Source of the DNA: Calditrichota bacterium
Lineage (GTDB): Bacteria; Electryoneota; RPQS01
DNA: 64,000 bases
Direction of reading: 5' to 3'
Assembly: GCA_020637445.1 (NCBI GenBank)
Contig: JACJVZ010000001.1
Span: 1,302,001 to 1,366,000 of the forward strand
Position numbers and translations under genes: made by a program. Below are positions 1-8,739 of the stretch, piece by piece; position 1 is the first letter of the stretch; the number at the start of each line of letters is the position of its first letter. Below the pieces are notes generated by a model. It was not told the DNA's origin and made no database searches. It saw only the letters and a program-made list of their open reading frames with translations.

Positions 1-228
1 GAAGTCCGCAAGGCCGTAGCGTCCGGTCAAAAACAGTCTTTGCGATTTAGTGCCGCTGTACCCGGAGAGTTCCGAGCTCATCGGCACGTCGAATGCTGCG
101 CGTTCGGCCTCAACGGTCATACTCGTGACGGCGTTGCCGACACAGAAAACCGGTCCGCCGACCATGGCGATTGCCGCGTCACCAATGACGAGAACTACGG
201 CAAGGAGTGTGGTGATGATGTATTTCAT
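1..228 (-). CDS. Exported protein, partial (3' end beyond left edge), possible beta-barrel
   Basis: Only the first 76 codons are inside the window. The start is ATG at 228, with GCGAGG about 6 bases upstream. It lies 11 bases after the stop of the Ig-repeat lipoprotein gene, so the two are probably cotranscribed. Residues 1-21 form a signal peptide (MKYIITTLLAVVLVIG, then DAAIA). The mature part alternates polar and hydrophobic residues and reaches LFLTGRYGLADF at the edge, a pattern common in the first strands of outer-membrane barrels. The barrel call is inference from very little sequence, and I recognise no family. Confidence 0.6.
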   Translation of the reverse strand, partial: MKYIITTLLAVVLVIGDAAIAMVGGPVFCVGNAVTSMTVEAERAAFDVPMSSELSGYSGTKSQRLFLTGRYGLADF

Positions 229-239
229 GTCTGCCTCGC

Positions 240-3200
240 TTATTGAATGGTCTCATTGCCGGTTGACGCCGGAGGAGCCGCCGTCGGGAATTGCGTCAGA
301 AGCGTGAACGTTTCAGTAAACGCATATGCTGCACCATATTCTGCTTCCACGTTGATCAAGACCGGCGTCGCCGCGTCGTCATCATTCGTGGTCAGATTAT
401 TGAAGAAGCTAACCGTGTATGACGTATCGCCCGGGCATCCGATTTCAATTTCCGTCGGATAAACGTTGCCTGAACTTGCGCTGAAACTCACGGTAGTTCC
501 CTGTACCATCGGCCAATAGTTGAAGTCGTAGAGCGAGAAGCGAATCAAAGCGTTCTCGCCGATACGCAGCGTACGCTCGGATGGATCGCCGTTAACCGTA
601 ACTTCTCGAATATTCAGAATGGGCTGGCTGTAGTCAAAGATGACATTTGTCGTCGCCCAAACCCAAACGCTGTCGCCAGACTCGTCGACGCCCGCGGTCT
701 TGCACAAGACTTTGGCGACGCCGTTCTGATCTGGTACGTCACTGCACAAGATCGTTGTGCCAAGATTCGGATCGCTAAGCGTGTTGAGCCAACGGTTGAT
801 CGTCGGCAGCGGATTTCCGCTGTACAACGTCACGCGCGCAAAACCCGCCGAATCCGTGTAACCGGTCGCTGTAGTCACCACGCCGCCGGACGTCGTGAAA
901 TAAACCGCCGTTCCCGGAGTCACGGGGTTGTTGTACTGGTCACCGACGAGGCAAACGATTTCAACGCTCTCACCGACAACATCCATACCGAACATATTGC
1001 ACGGCGACGAGCCAATAGCCATATGGCTCGACAAGCATCCGTCCGAGATGTTCTCAATGTAAGGCGGTCCCGCATAGATCAAAATCTCGGTTGACACTGC
1101 ACTGATTCCCGTGCACTGCGCGCGAATACGAGCCGTACCGCTTACCGTGCCGCTGTTGTATGCGACGGTCGCGTTTCCGTTAATCGTCGGAATTGCGCCA
1201 GTGCTGGACAAGAAGTCTCCGCCGCCCGGCGAATTATTGATGTTGAAATACACTTCCGTTCCATCAAGCACCGGGTTATTGTTCGCGTCCCGCACCGTTG
1301 CGGTCACAAGTAAAGTTTCGTTGCGTCCGCTACCGCGTACGCCGACAGATCCCGGATTAAAACTCAATTGAATACTGTTTGGATTGCCCGGCAGCAAGTA
1401 CAAAGTGTAATTTCCGACCGCTTGACCAGCGGAAGCCGTGACGATTGCTGTACCGGTCTGGGAAGAACTAAACGGGACGGAAGCGTTGCCCTGCGAATTC
1501 GTCACGCGGCTCGCCGTGATGTTACCTATAGTCGTCGTAAACTGTACTTCGACGTTTGGCAGCGGATGACCGACCGCGTCCGTCACTCGCGCCGTAATGC
1601 TGTCAGTTGCGATACCGTCCGCGCGCAGGCTGTCGATTACGGCAGACAGAATAACATGTGCCGGATCGCCCACACGATAAATGATTTGTACGCTGTCGCG
1701 AACGCTTGAATTTTCCTCTGACCATGCAGATACGTAGAACGTATCCGGCGTGGCACTGGACGTCAAAGTGTTCGAGGCGACGCCGCCGACGGTCGTGCGG
1801 AGATTTTCAAGCGAACCGGACTGCGGCGGAATACTGAAACGAACCTGAGTTCCGTTGGGAACCGGGTTTCCGTTTTGATCCGTGACATTTGCCGTGAGAA
1901 TCGAAGACGAACTGTTGTCCGCGAACAAAATGGTCGGCGAGGCCGTAAGTGAAAGCGTAGTCGGCGTTGAAGCCGCAAACGTAACGTTCGTTTGCGCTGT
2001 CAAGGATTGACCGTAGGTCACGGTGATGTTGGCGACACCGGTTTGCGTCGATGCTTGCAGATTTACCGTGGCAACTCCGCTTTCGTTAGTTTCTGCCGAA
2101 GCGGGAATCGTTCCGCTGTTCGTTCCGAAATATACGGTCGCTTCGGGAATCGCGACTTGCGAGACCGTTTCGAACACGTGTACATTAATTGCTGACGTTG
2201 ATATGCCATCGGCAATCACCATCGCCGGAACCGCACCTGCGCTAACCGTGACGCCGCGCAGCGTGACGCTGGCCGTACCTTGAGACGTTCCGGATGCGGC
2301 GGTCAGAACAGTTGAAGTATTCGCCGTGCGGCCTTCAGGCGTGAACGTGAGAGTTGCCTGACCGAGGCTGTTCGTGAACGAGTTGACGGGAGTGAAGCTA
2401 ATGCCGCTTGCCGTCCACGTGACTTGCGCGTTCGAAAGCGGAACGCCCAACGCATCGTACACTGTGGCTTGGACGGGCATCGACGTGATGCCGTCTGAAC
2501 GCATGGAATTGCTTTGCGGTGCCACACTGATTGCTTGCGGCGTCGGCGAATACATATTCACCATCACCGTATCACCAAGCTGTGGACCGAAACCGCAAAT
2601 CACCATCGCGTTTCCGCTTTCCGCGGAAGCGACGAGGCTTGCGGTAGCGATGCCGGAAGCACTCGTGACGACGCTATTCGGAATAGAACCAAGGTTCGTA
2701 CCGAACGACACCGCACGGCCTGAAACCGCTACCAAGCTCGTCGTCTCGCGAACGAGCGCTTGAATCGAGTTGACGGAGACTCCGTTGGCCGGCATCGCCG
2801 TATACTGTGCATTGGACAACACTGTGATACCACGCAGCGACACCACGACTGAATCAGAAGCGGATTGTGAATTCACGCGGATCGTGGTTTGAGCGTCGGT
2901 CGTGCGACCTGCGGAGCGGAATACGTTCGTGGCATAACCAGCCGAGTCCGTCGTTGTTTGTCCACGAACCAAACTTCCCGATCCGTTCAGGCTCCAAATG
3001 ATCGCCACGTTAGAAATGGGCGAACCGCTCTGGTCCGTCAAACGACAGGTCATATTGGTTGAACTGACTCCGTCGGCTAAGAGTGAAGTCTCTTCTGACT
3101 CGAGATTCAGTCCCGAAGCCGCGGGCGAGAACAACTGAATATGCAGCGTATCGCGAAGTTGATTTCCGTAGCGCACGATGATTTCGGCATCACCGACTTC

Positions 3201-6200
3201 GTTGCCCGCCGTATAAGTAAATGTGACGACACCTGAAGAGGAAGTCGTTCCGCTCGCAGGAACCGAACCAATCGAAGCTCCACAAAGAATCGTGGCGCCG
3301 GGAATGGCGATTGTGCTGCTCGTTTCGCGCAGACTCACAGTGATCGTCGCGGTAGCCGAACCGTTTGCCGGGAGAATTTGTGTGCTCGTTGAAGCCGACA
3401 AATGCACACCGAGAAGTGCCAGCGTATCCTGAGCCGCGCTGCGTTCAATCGCAACTTCTATCGGCGCGACCAAGTCTGAGGCCGAAGCGACCGAGGAGAA
3501 CACGGACATCGCCACGCCGTTTTCATCCGAAACAACCGTTTCAGGACGGAATGCGCCGTTCGCTATCGTTGTGAACGTGACAGCCGTGTTTGGAACGGGG
3601 TTGCTCGCTTCATCTAAGACAAACGCCGACACTTGAGTGTTCGCAACGCCGTTGGCGAGCAATTCACGGCTTCCAACTGTTAGCACAATGTCACTGGCTT
3701 CCGTATCGGTGAGCAACAACGACGCCTGGGCGCGCAATGTATCACCATATGAAGCGGTGAGCTGGACTTCAACCGGTTCATTGCCGGCTTGATAGACTGC
3801 TTCCGCGACTCCGCTTTCGTTGGTTTCAGCATATTGCTGAACTGAACCTTCGCTGGCAGCGAATCGCACGGACGCGTTGGCGACCGCGACGCCGCTCGAA
3901 GTCTCGCGTACAATGGCTTGTACGTTGGTCGTACTTTCGCCATTCGCGGGAAGAGTCTCATCATCGACGTTCAATGTGACCAGCACACCGCGCATCGTGA
4001 CCGCAAAAGAAGCGTTCTCTGATTCAACCTGAGCATTGACCAGTTGCGAAACATCCAACGTGGACGCGCCGCTGTAGAAGACCGCGGTGGCATGTCCGTT
4101 TGCATCGGTTTCATCCGAAACAACTTCCAACGTGCCGATGCCGTTGCCCGTGGACCATACGACGTTGCTGCCGCTTACGGGAAGATTGAATTCGTCGCGC
4201 ACAGTCGCAGTAATGGTCGTTGACGACACACCGTCTGCTAAAATTGAAGAAGAGCTGCTGCCAAGCACCAAGCCCGCGACTTCCGGCGCCATAAAATCGA
4301 CTTCGCCGTAACCGCTTGCCTCACCGGCGTTGGCAACGATAGCGCAGTTGCCGACTTGGCGGGCGCTCGTTAAGTTCGTAGTGAAAGTTCCAGTCGAGTT
4401 CGTGAATCCCGACGCGGGAAGCAACGTACCTATCGTGCTCGTCACGGAAATCGCAACGCCTCCGCGCAGCGGATTACCGTACGCGTCATAAACGCGGCAA
4501 ACGATCTGTGTACTCGATACTCCGTCTGCCGGAAGCTGCGAAACGCCGGGCGTAACATCCACCGACGAAGCTGTTCCTGCGACGTAGTTTGCGGTTTCCG
4601 AAACGCTCAAGTCTCCGGTTGCCGCAGTAATTTCGTCGTCGCCGACGGCCGTGGCGCTCGTCAACGTCGCAAGAGCGTACCCGTCTTGCGTCACGGCGCT
4701 GAACACAGCACTGACCGGCGAGCCAAAGCGGTCCGGTCCGCGCTTCGTTCTTGGAGTGTTGAACACCGACGTGTTGGCTTCGCTGCGGCTGAACGTCGCG
4801 TTATTCGAGTTCTTCCAAATTTCACGCGTATTTTTTCCGCTGTGTCCAGTGATCGTATAGCCATCAAGTTGACCGGATTCGGACGTAAATGTCACAACCG
4901 TTCCGTTCGAGACGGGACGATTTTGGCTGTCCAGAACTTGTGCACGCAAGAGCGCCGTACTTTGACCGTCCGCCACCAACTGACGCGGCGTGATCGTCAT
5001 CGACATATGAGACGGCGTCGTCATCTGCAGAAATACCGAAGCGCTGCCGTTGATTTCGTTGTTGCTTGCAGTCACTGTCGCGTTGCCCGGATTCAAACCG
5101 GCGCGGAAAACGGCGGTGGCATATCCGGACGCGTCTGTCGAAGCGGACTCGGTAACGTCACCGTTTACGCTGCTGAAACCAACGATCGTGCCCGGCGTCG
5201 CTGGATTACCGTAGGTATCTCTCGCCAATGCGCGTACTGTCGTTTCACTTGCATTGTCGGCCCAAAGCGAATCAGAGTCCGTCGAAACCGTCAGCGAAGC
5301 CAGCGCGCCGGGACTCACCGCGATCGTCGTATTCCCGGTTACTGTTCCCGTTGACGCCGTTATCGTTACCGCTCCGGACGTAACGGGCGCACGGTATTGC
5401 GTCGTGGCGATACCGTTTTCCGTTGTGACAGCTTGCGCGGAGAAAGATCCCGAGCTCGCGGAAAAAGTCACCAGCACATTGCTGCGCAGTGTTTGTCCAT
5501 TCTCGTCCATCACTCTTGCGCTGATCACAGACGTGTCCATTCCTGCGGTCATCGTCGACAAAGACGTGTTTACTTGAACCGAAGACGCCGCGTACGGCTG
5601 CAGGAATTCAACAAGTACTGTATCCGAATTATCGTTGTACTGTGCGATAACCATTGCCGTACCGATTACGTCGGTTGACGTCAGAGTCGCCAGCGCCGTT
5701 CCAGATTGCGCATCGGTGATGGCCGGTGATGTAATGACGCCGCGGGTCGTGGAAAAGGTCACCTCCACCCCGCCGACCGGATTGTTTTGTTCGTTTCGCA
5801 CTCGCGCGCGAATCTGCGTGGTTGAAGCTCCATTGTCGGCAAACAATGTATCTTCGTCGGCGGAAACTGCGACCAACCCGCTCAAACTCGCCGCGCCGTC
5901 ACGCACATTGAATGATCGGGATTGTGCCGTCTGCATGCTGACAAGCTCAACGTGCAGCGAGACGTTTCCGGTATCTTCCGGGGCAGTATACATCGTGCGC
6001 GCCACACCGTAATTGTCCGTTTCCACGGTGACATCGGGTCCGGCGTCGTCGAAGCTACCGCGAGTCACGGTAAAACGAACATTTTCGCCGGGCGCAGGTT
6101 CATGCTGTTCATTGACGACGTGTGCTTCGACCCATGCGGTGCCGAGCGGGCTGATCACGGGCGGATCGATAATGATCGAGTCGACGAACGCGAGATTGTC

Positions 6201-6314
6201 CCGTGCGGATGACACGGGGCTTAAATCGCCTTTTTGTTCACATCCATACCACAGGGCAACACTGAGCAGTGTTCCCATGGGCAACCAAAATCCTAATGGC
6301 AAACGGCGCTGCAT
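240..6314 (-). CDS. Giant lipoprotein with about 19 invasin-type (Big_1-like) Ig repeats
   Basis: The protein has 2,024 residues from ATG 6314. I chose this start because AAGGAG sits 8 bases upstream; an in-frame ATG nine codons earlier lacks such a site. A hydrophobic stretch ends in the lipobox-like LWYGC near residue 16, so it is probably lipidated and held at the outer membrane or cell surface. The rest is about 19 tandem Ig-like domains of 95-105 residues. Each carries the hallmark (A/D)(D/N)G.S(T/S)..I.A.V.D..G.PV..G..V.F, followed by T...G.A. Such domains build rigid rods in intimins, invasins and gliding adhesins. From about residue 670 to 1430 two domain types alternate (one with VRET-type strands, one with D..G.P). 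One domain near residue 500 holds a basic insert of about 40 residues. No C-terminal barrel or sorting motif is visible. An adhesin or surface-rod role is inference. Confidence 0.8.
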   Translation of the reverse strand: MQRRLPLGFWLPMGTLLSVALWYGCEQKGDLSPVSSARDNLAFVDSIIIDPPVISPLGTAWVEAHVVNEQHEPAPGENVRFTVTRGSFDDAGPDVTVETDNYGVARTMYTAPEDTGNVSLHVELVSMQTAQSRSFNVRDGAASLSGLVAVSADEDTLFADNGASTTQIRARVRNEQNNPVGGVEVTFSTTRGVITSPAITDAQSGTALATLTSTDVIGTAMVIAQYNDNSDTVLVEFLQPYAASSVQVNTSLSTMTAGMDTSVISARVMDENGQTLRSNVLVTFSASSGSFSAQAVTTENGIATTQYRAPVTSGAVTITASTGTVTGNTTIAVSPGALASLTVSTDSDSLWADNASETTVRALARDTYGNPATPGTIVGFSSVNGDVTESASTDASGYATAVFRAGLNPGNATVTASNNEINGSASVFLQMTTPSHMSMTITPRQLVADGQSTALLRAQVLDSQNRPVSNGTVVTFTSESGQLDGYTITGHSGKNTREIWKNSNNATFSRSEANTSVFNTPRTKRGPDRFGSPVSAVFSAVTQDGYALATLTSATAVGDDEITAATGDLSVSETANYVAGTASSVDVTPGVSQLPADGVSSTQIVCRVYDAYGNPLRGGVAISVTSTIGTLLPASGFTNSTGTFTTNLTSARQVGNCAIVANAGEASGYGEVDFMAPEVAGLVLGSSSSSILADGVSSTTITATVRDEFNLPVSGSNVVWSTGNGIGTLEVVSDETDANGHATAVFYSGASTLDVSQLVNAQVESENASFAVTMRGVLVTLNVDDETLPANGESTTNVQAIVRETSSGVAVANASVRFAASEGSVQQYAETNESGVAEAVYQAGNEPVEVQLTASYGDTLRAQASLLLTDTEASDIVLTVGSRELLANGVANTQVSAFVLDEASNPVPNTAVTFTTIANGAFRPETVVSDENGVAMSVFSSVASASDLVAPIEVAIERSAAQDTLALLGVHLSASTSTQILPANGSATATITVSLRETSSTIAIPGATILCGASIGSVPASGTTSSSGVVTFTYTAGNEVGDAEIIVRYGNQLRDTLHIQLFSPAASGLNLESEETSLLADGVSSTNMTCRLTDQSGSPISNVAIIWSLNGSGSLVRGQTTTDSAGYATNVFRSAGRTTDAQTTIRVNSQSASDSVVVSLRGITVLSNAQYTAMPANGVSVNSIQALVRETTSLVAVSGRAVSFGTNLGSIPNSVVTSASGIATASLVASAESGNAMVICGFGPQLGDTVMVNMYSPTPQAISVAPQSNSMRSDGITSMPVQATVYDALGVPLSNAQVTWTASGISFTPVNSFTNSLGQATLTFTPEGRTANTSTVLTAASGTSQGTASVTLRGVTVSAGAVPAMVIADGISTSAINVHVFETVSQVAIPEATVYFGTNSGTIPASAETNESGVATVNLQASTQTGVANITVTYGQSLTAQTNVTFAASTPTTLSLTASPTILFADNSSSSILTANVTDQNGNPVPNGTQVRFSIPPQSGSLENLRTTVGGVASNTLTSSATPDTFYVSAWSEENSSVRDSVQIIYRVGDPAHVILSAVIDSLRADGIATDSITARVTDAVGHPLPNVEVQFTTTIGNITASRVTNSQGNASVPFSSSQTGTAIVTASAGQAVGNYTLYLLPGNPNSIQLSFNPGSVGVRGSGRNETLLVTATVRDANNNPVLDGTEVYFNINNSPGGGDFLSSTGAIPTINGNATVAYNSGTVSGTARIRAQCTGISAVSTEILIYAGPPYIENISDGCLSSHMAIGSSPCNMFGMDVVGESVEIVCLVGDQYNNPVTPGTAVYFTTSGGVVTTATGYTDSAGFARVTLYSGNPLPTINRWLNTLSDPNLGTTILCSDVPDQNGVAKVLCKTAGVDESGDSVWVWATTNVIFDYSQPILNIREVTVNGDPSERTLRIGENALIRFSLYDFNYWPMVQGTTVSFSASSGNVYPTEIEIGCPGDTSYTVSFFNNLTTNDDDAATPVLINVEAEYGAAYAFTETFTLLTQFPTAAPPASTGNETIQ

Positions 6315-6503
6315 CACATGCACTCCTTGCGCTTTATCCACAGTTTGTTCTAAAACTCAAATTTGTTTCGGCGATCTCGATGAGACTTGAGCAATATCGC
6401 CGCGGGCCTTTGGGCAGGCGTCGTAGCGCAATTGCTATAACACCTTTGCCAAAACTCCAACTCTGCGCGCACGCAAGTTGATTTTCGTGTTGGCTTTATT
6501 CCC
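6315..6503 (-). other. Long 5' leader of the Ig-repeat lipoprotein gene, possibly structured
   Basis: About 190 bases lie between the predicted sigma54 start site (near 6504) and the ATG at 6314, and I find no gene here. A hairpin covers 6417-6444: outer arms GGTGT/ACGCC and inner arms TAGC/GCTA on the minus strand, followed by a short GCC-CAAA-GGC hairpin. I compared it with the cyclic-di-GMP (GEMM) riboswitch pattern and it lacks the conserved core, so no riboswitch is claimed. Confidence 0.4.
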
Positions 6504-6514
6504 AACCACTTGTT

Positions 6515-6530
6515 TGCAAGGCATGTGCCA
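6515..6530 (-). promoter_or_regulatory. Sigma54 (-24/-12) promoter of the Ig-repeat lipoprotein gene
   Basis: The minus strand reads TGGCACATGCCTTGCA. It matches the RpoN consensus TGGCAC-N5-TTGCA at every defined position, with GG and GC eleven bases apart. Start of transcription is expected near 6504. A TTGC-N5-GCAA dyad is about 158 bases upstream of that point. Confidence 0.8.
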
Positions 6531-6655
6531 TGCAGTTTTTGCCGGACAATATTCTGATTTCTTTGCTCTTCACCAGTTTACGATTGGAGTTGTTTGGCGC
6601 GGATTTCAAAATCTTCGTAGAAATTGCCGTACAGGCAGTTCCGAACGTCCAAATC

Positions 6656-6668
6656 TTGCATGTTGCAA
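6656..6668. promoter_or_regulatory. Candidate enhancer dyad for an NtrC-type activator
   Basis: TTGCATGTTGCAA is a perfect TTGC-N5-GCAA dyad centred about 158 bases upstream of the predicted sigma54 start site of the Ig-repeat gene. The same dyad occurs upstream of pilA. The site touches the base of the pilA terminator. Binding by the regulator encoded at 7347-8711 is inference. Confidence 0.45.
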
Positions 6669-6706
6669 AAGAGAAACCCGCGACTCTTGAGCCGCGGGCT
6701 TCTCTT
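6669..6706 (-). terminator. Rho-independent terminator of pilA
   Basis: On the minus strand a 14-bp stem (AAGAGAAGCCCGCG with its complement, one G-T pair) closes a 10-base loop and ends in a short T run. It begins 15 bases after the pilA stop and separates pilA from the Ig-repeat gene. Confidence 0.8.
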
Positions 6707-6721
6707 GCAAGCCTAGTTTGC

Positions 6722-7138
6722 TTACTGGATTCCTTCAGGTGTCGCCGTCAGCGTGGTCCCCGCGTTGTCTTCGCAGGTTACCGCGATGCTGTAGGATGTC
6801 GGGCTGGAAGCTCCGTCGTACGTGTAAGCGAACGAAGCGAAGTTATCGCCCGTCGGCAGCGACATATAGGGGTTGCCGTTCGGATCAACAAGAACCGTGG
6901 CGGCGCTCGCCAACGTCAGCGTGGCGGGATAGTCGGCATTGTCAATTTCGAACATACCCAGGGCCTGACGGAACAGGTCAAGGTCTGCGCGAGCCGCACC
7001 GATACGAGCACGATCCTGCGCACCCATGAAACGCGGAACTGCGACGGCGGCCAAAATACCGATAATCACGATCACGACCAAAAGTTCGATGAGCGTGAAG
7101 CCCTTTTGATTCTTCTTGTTACGGATTGCTTTTAACAT
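6722..7138 (-). CDS. pilA: Type IV major pilin (PilA)
   Basis: The prepilin has 138 residues. I chose ATG 7138 because CAGGAG lies 6 bases upstream and it gives a normal short leader; the in-frame ATG at 7180 would put 14 extra residues ahead of it. The leader MLKAIRNKKNQKG is followed by FTLIELLVVIVIIGILAAVAVP, the class III prepilin cleavage site with Glu at +5 and the polymerising N-terminal helix. The soluble domain is small, with a Cys only near the C-terminus. The product is cleaved by PilD and assembled into the fibre by the PilB/PilC machinery encoded upstream. The gene is monocistronic, with its own sigma54 promoter and terminator. Confidence 0.93.
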   Translation of the reverse strand: MLKAIRNKKNQKGFTLIELLVVIVIIGILAAVAVPRFMGAQDRARIGAARADLDLFRQALGMFEIDNADYPATLTLASAATVLVDPNGNPYMSLPTGDNFASFAYTYDGASSPTSYSIAVTCEDNAGTTLTATPEGIQ

Positions 7139-7201
7139 GATTGTCTCCTGACTTGCGTTAACGGACACTTGGTGGTTCATACGAGTTCTGTTGTCCGATT
7201 C

Positions 7202-7217
7202 AGCAACCCATATGCCA
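7202..7217 (-). promoter_or_regulatory. Sigma54 (-24/-12) promoter of pilA
   Basis: The minus strand reads TGGCATATGGGTTGCT. This is the RpoN consensus with one departure in the TGGCAC block. Expected start is near 7192, giving a leader of about 53 bases. RpoN/PilR control of pilA is known in Pseudomonas, Myxococcus and Geobacter. Confidence 0.8.
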
Positions 7218-7275
7218 GAATTCTTTTATTTCTAAATAGCTTTATAAATCATAGACTTCCATTATTCCAGACACA

Positions 7276-7287
7276 TTGCGTTTTGCA
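7276..7287. promoter_or_regulatory. Candidate activator site A upstream of pilA
   Basis: TTGCGTTTTGCA is a TTGC-N5-GCA dyad centred about 90 bases upstream of the expected pilA start, the usual distance for a sigma54 enhancer. Confidence 0.4.
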
Positions 7288-7329
7288 TTGAGGTTGATAA
7301 CAATCATCGAAAACAACAACACGGTGTCA

Positions 7330-7342
7330 TTGCACAACGCAA
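7330..7342. promoter_or_regulatory. Candidate activator site B upstream of pilA
   Basis: TTGCACAACGCAA is a perfect TTGC-N5-GCAA dyad centred about 144 bases upstream of the expected pilA start and only 5 bases after the regulator gene stop. It has the same form as the site at 6656-6668. Confidence 0.45.
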
Positions 7343-7346
7343 AATC

Positions 7347-8711
7347 TTATTGCGGAGGTTTAATTCCGTATCGCTGCAGCTTGCGGTAAATCGTAGATGG
7401 ATCGATGCCAAGAATCTCAGACGCACGCTTCTTTTGCCACCCTGACTCTTCCAAGACTTGCAACAAGTATGATTTCTCAACATCGTCTAAAGTACGGGTC
7501 GCTGGCATTCGCGACGTTTGGACAACAGGTCCGATGGAACCTCCGAAGCGTTCCGGCAGTCCGGACACGTCGATGACTTCATGGTCACTTAAGATCACAA
7601 TACGTTCAATTGCGTTTTCCAACTCTCTAACGTTACCCGGCCATGAATACTGAAGAAGTTTCTCCATGGCCTCCGGGCTAAACCGCTTCAAACTGACGTT
7701 CATCTTCTTGCAGGCACGTTCAAGGAAGAACTCCGCTAGATCGTGAATATCCGCCCGTCGTTCTCTCAGTGATTTAATGTGAATAGGAATTACCGACAAC
7801 CTATAATAGAGATCAGGACGAAACTCACCTGTGAGCTGCTTGTTCTCAAGATCTGCGTTTGTGGCGGCAATAACACGGACGTCGATTTTCACGGGTTTCG
7901 TGGCTCCGATCGGCAAGACTTCGCGCTCCTGCAATGCCCGCAGCAGCTTGACTTGCAGCGAAGGTGACATATCGCCGATTTCATCCAAAAACAGCGTGCC
8001 GCCACTGGCAACCTTAAACAACCCGTCCTTGTCTCGAACCGCGCCCGTAAAACTTCCGCGCCGATGCCCAAACAGCTCGCTTTCGAGCAATGTGTCCGGC
8101 AGCGCCGCGCAGTTCACAGTGACGAATTCGCCGTGTGTTCTCTCGGAGTTGTGATGCAGAACCTGTGCAATCAGCTCTTTTCCGGTTCCCGATTCGCCCG
8201 TAATCAAAATTGTCGAATCGGAAGGAGCGACGCGCCGTACCAATTCAAGCAGGGACTTTGTTTCCGCCGAATTTCCGATGATCTTGGGCTCGCCGGTCGG
8301 TTCATCGAGCTTCGCCTTCAACCGGCGGTTCTCGCGTTTCAGTTCAAGGCTTTCCGCGGCTTTGCGCAAAACGACTTGAATTTCCTGTACGTGAAGCGGC
8401 TTTGTGATGTAGTCCATCGCACCAAGACGCAATGCTTCAACCGCTGTTTCAAGCGAAGCGAACGCCGTCATCACAATGACACCGATTTGCGGATCGCTTT
8501 CACGGATCTTTCGCAGCAGTTCAAGGCCGTCCATCTCCGGCATCCGAAGATCCGTAATGACCAGCTGAAAACTGTCCACTTCAAGCGCCGCAAGCGCTTC
8601 CGCGGCGGATTGCACTTTCTGCGCACGGAACCCCTCTTCGCGCACAACTTCTTCAAGGAATGCGCTCAAGCCCGGTTCGTCATCCACCAGCAGGATTTTT
8701 TCTCGCACCAT
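7347..8711 (-). CDS. pilR: NtrC-family sigma54-dependent response regulator (PilR-like)
   Basis: The protein has 454 residues in three domains. The receiver (residues 5-120) has acidic residues D10/D11 and phospho-acceptor D54 in VITDLRMPEMDG. The AAA+ domain (about 145-380) has Walker A GESGTGKE and the sigma54-contact loop GSFTGA. A Fis-type helix-turn-helix near the C-terminus reads KKRASEILGIDPSTIYRKLQ. It activates RpoN promoters when phosphorylated; no partner kinase is in the window. It is the last gene of the pilB-pilT-pilC operon, 28 bases after pilC and just upstream of pilA, so pilin control is the natural job. GGAG lies 9 bases before the ATG. The symbol is by context; other NtrC-class names are possible. 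Confidence 0.88.
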   Translation of the reverse strand: MVREKILLVDDEPGLSAFLEEVVREEGFRAQKVQSAAEALAALEVDSFQLVITDLRMPEMDGLELLRKIRESDPQIGVIVMTAFASLETAVEALRLGAMDYITKPLHVQEIQVVLRKAAESLELKRENRRLKAKLDEPTGEPKIIGNSAETKSLLELVRRVAPSDSTILITGESGTGKELIAQVLHHNSERTHGEFVTVNCAALPDTLLESELFGHRRGSFTGAVRDKDGLFKVASGGTLFLDEIGDMSPSLQVKLLRALQEREVLPIGATKPVKIDVRVIAATNADLENKQLTGEFRPDLYYRLSVIPIHIKSLRERRADIHDLAEFFLERACKKMNVSLKRFSPEAMEKLLQYSWPGNVRELENAIERIVILSDHEVIDVSGLPERFGGSIGPVVQTSRMPATRTLDDVEKSYLLQVLEESGWQKKRASEILGIDPSTIYRKLQRYGIKPPQ

Positions 8712-8739
8712 TTATCTTATCTCCACACCCTGCGGTTCA

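Noticed and set aside
6340..6503. Cyclic-di-GMP riboswitch in the Ig-gene leader
   Set aside because: A GGCAAA and an AAAGGCC segment suggested it, but the GGGACGCAAAGCC core is missing.
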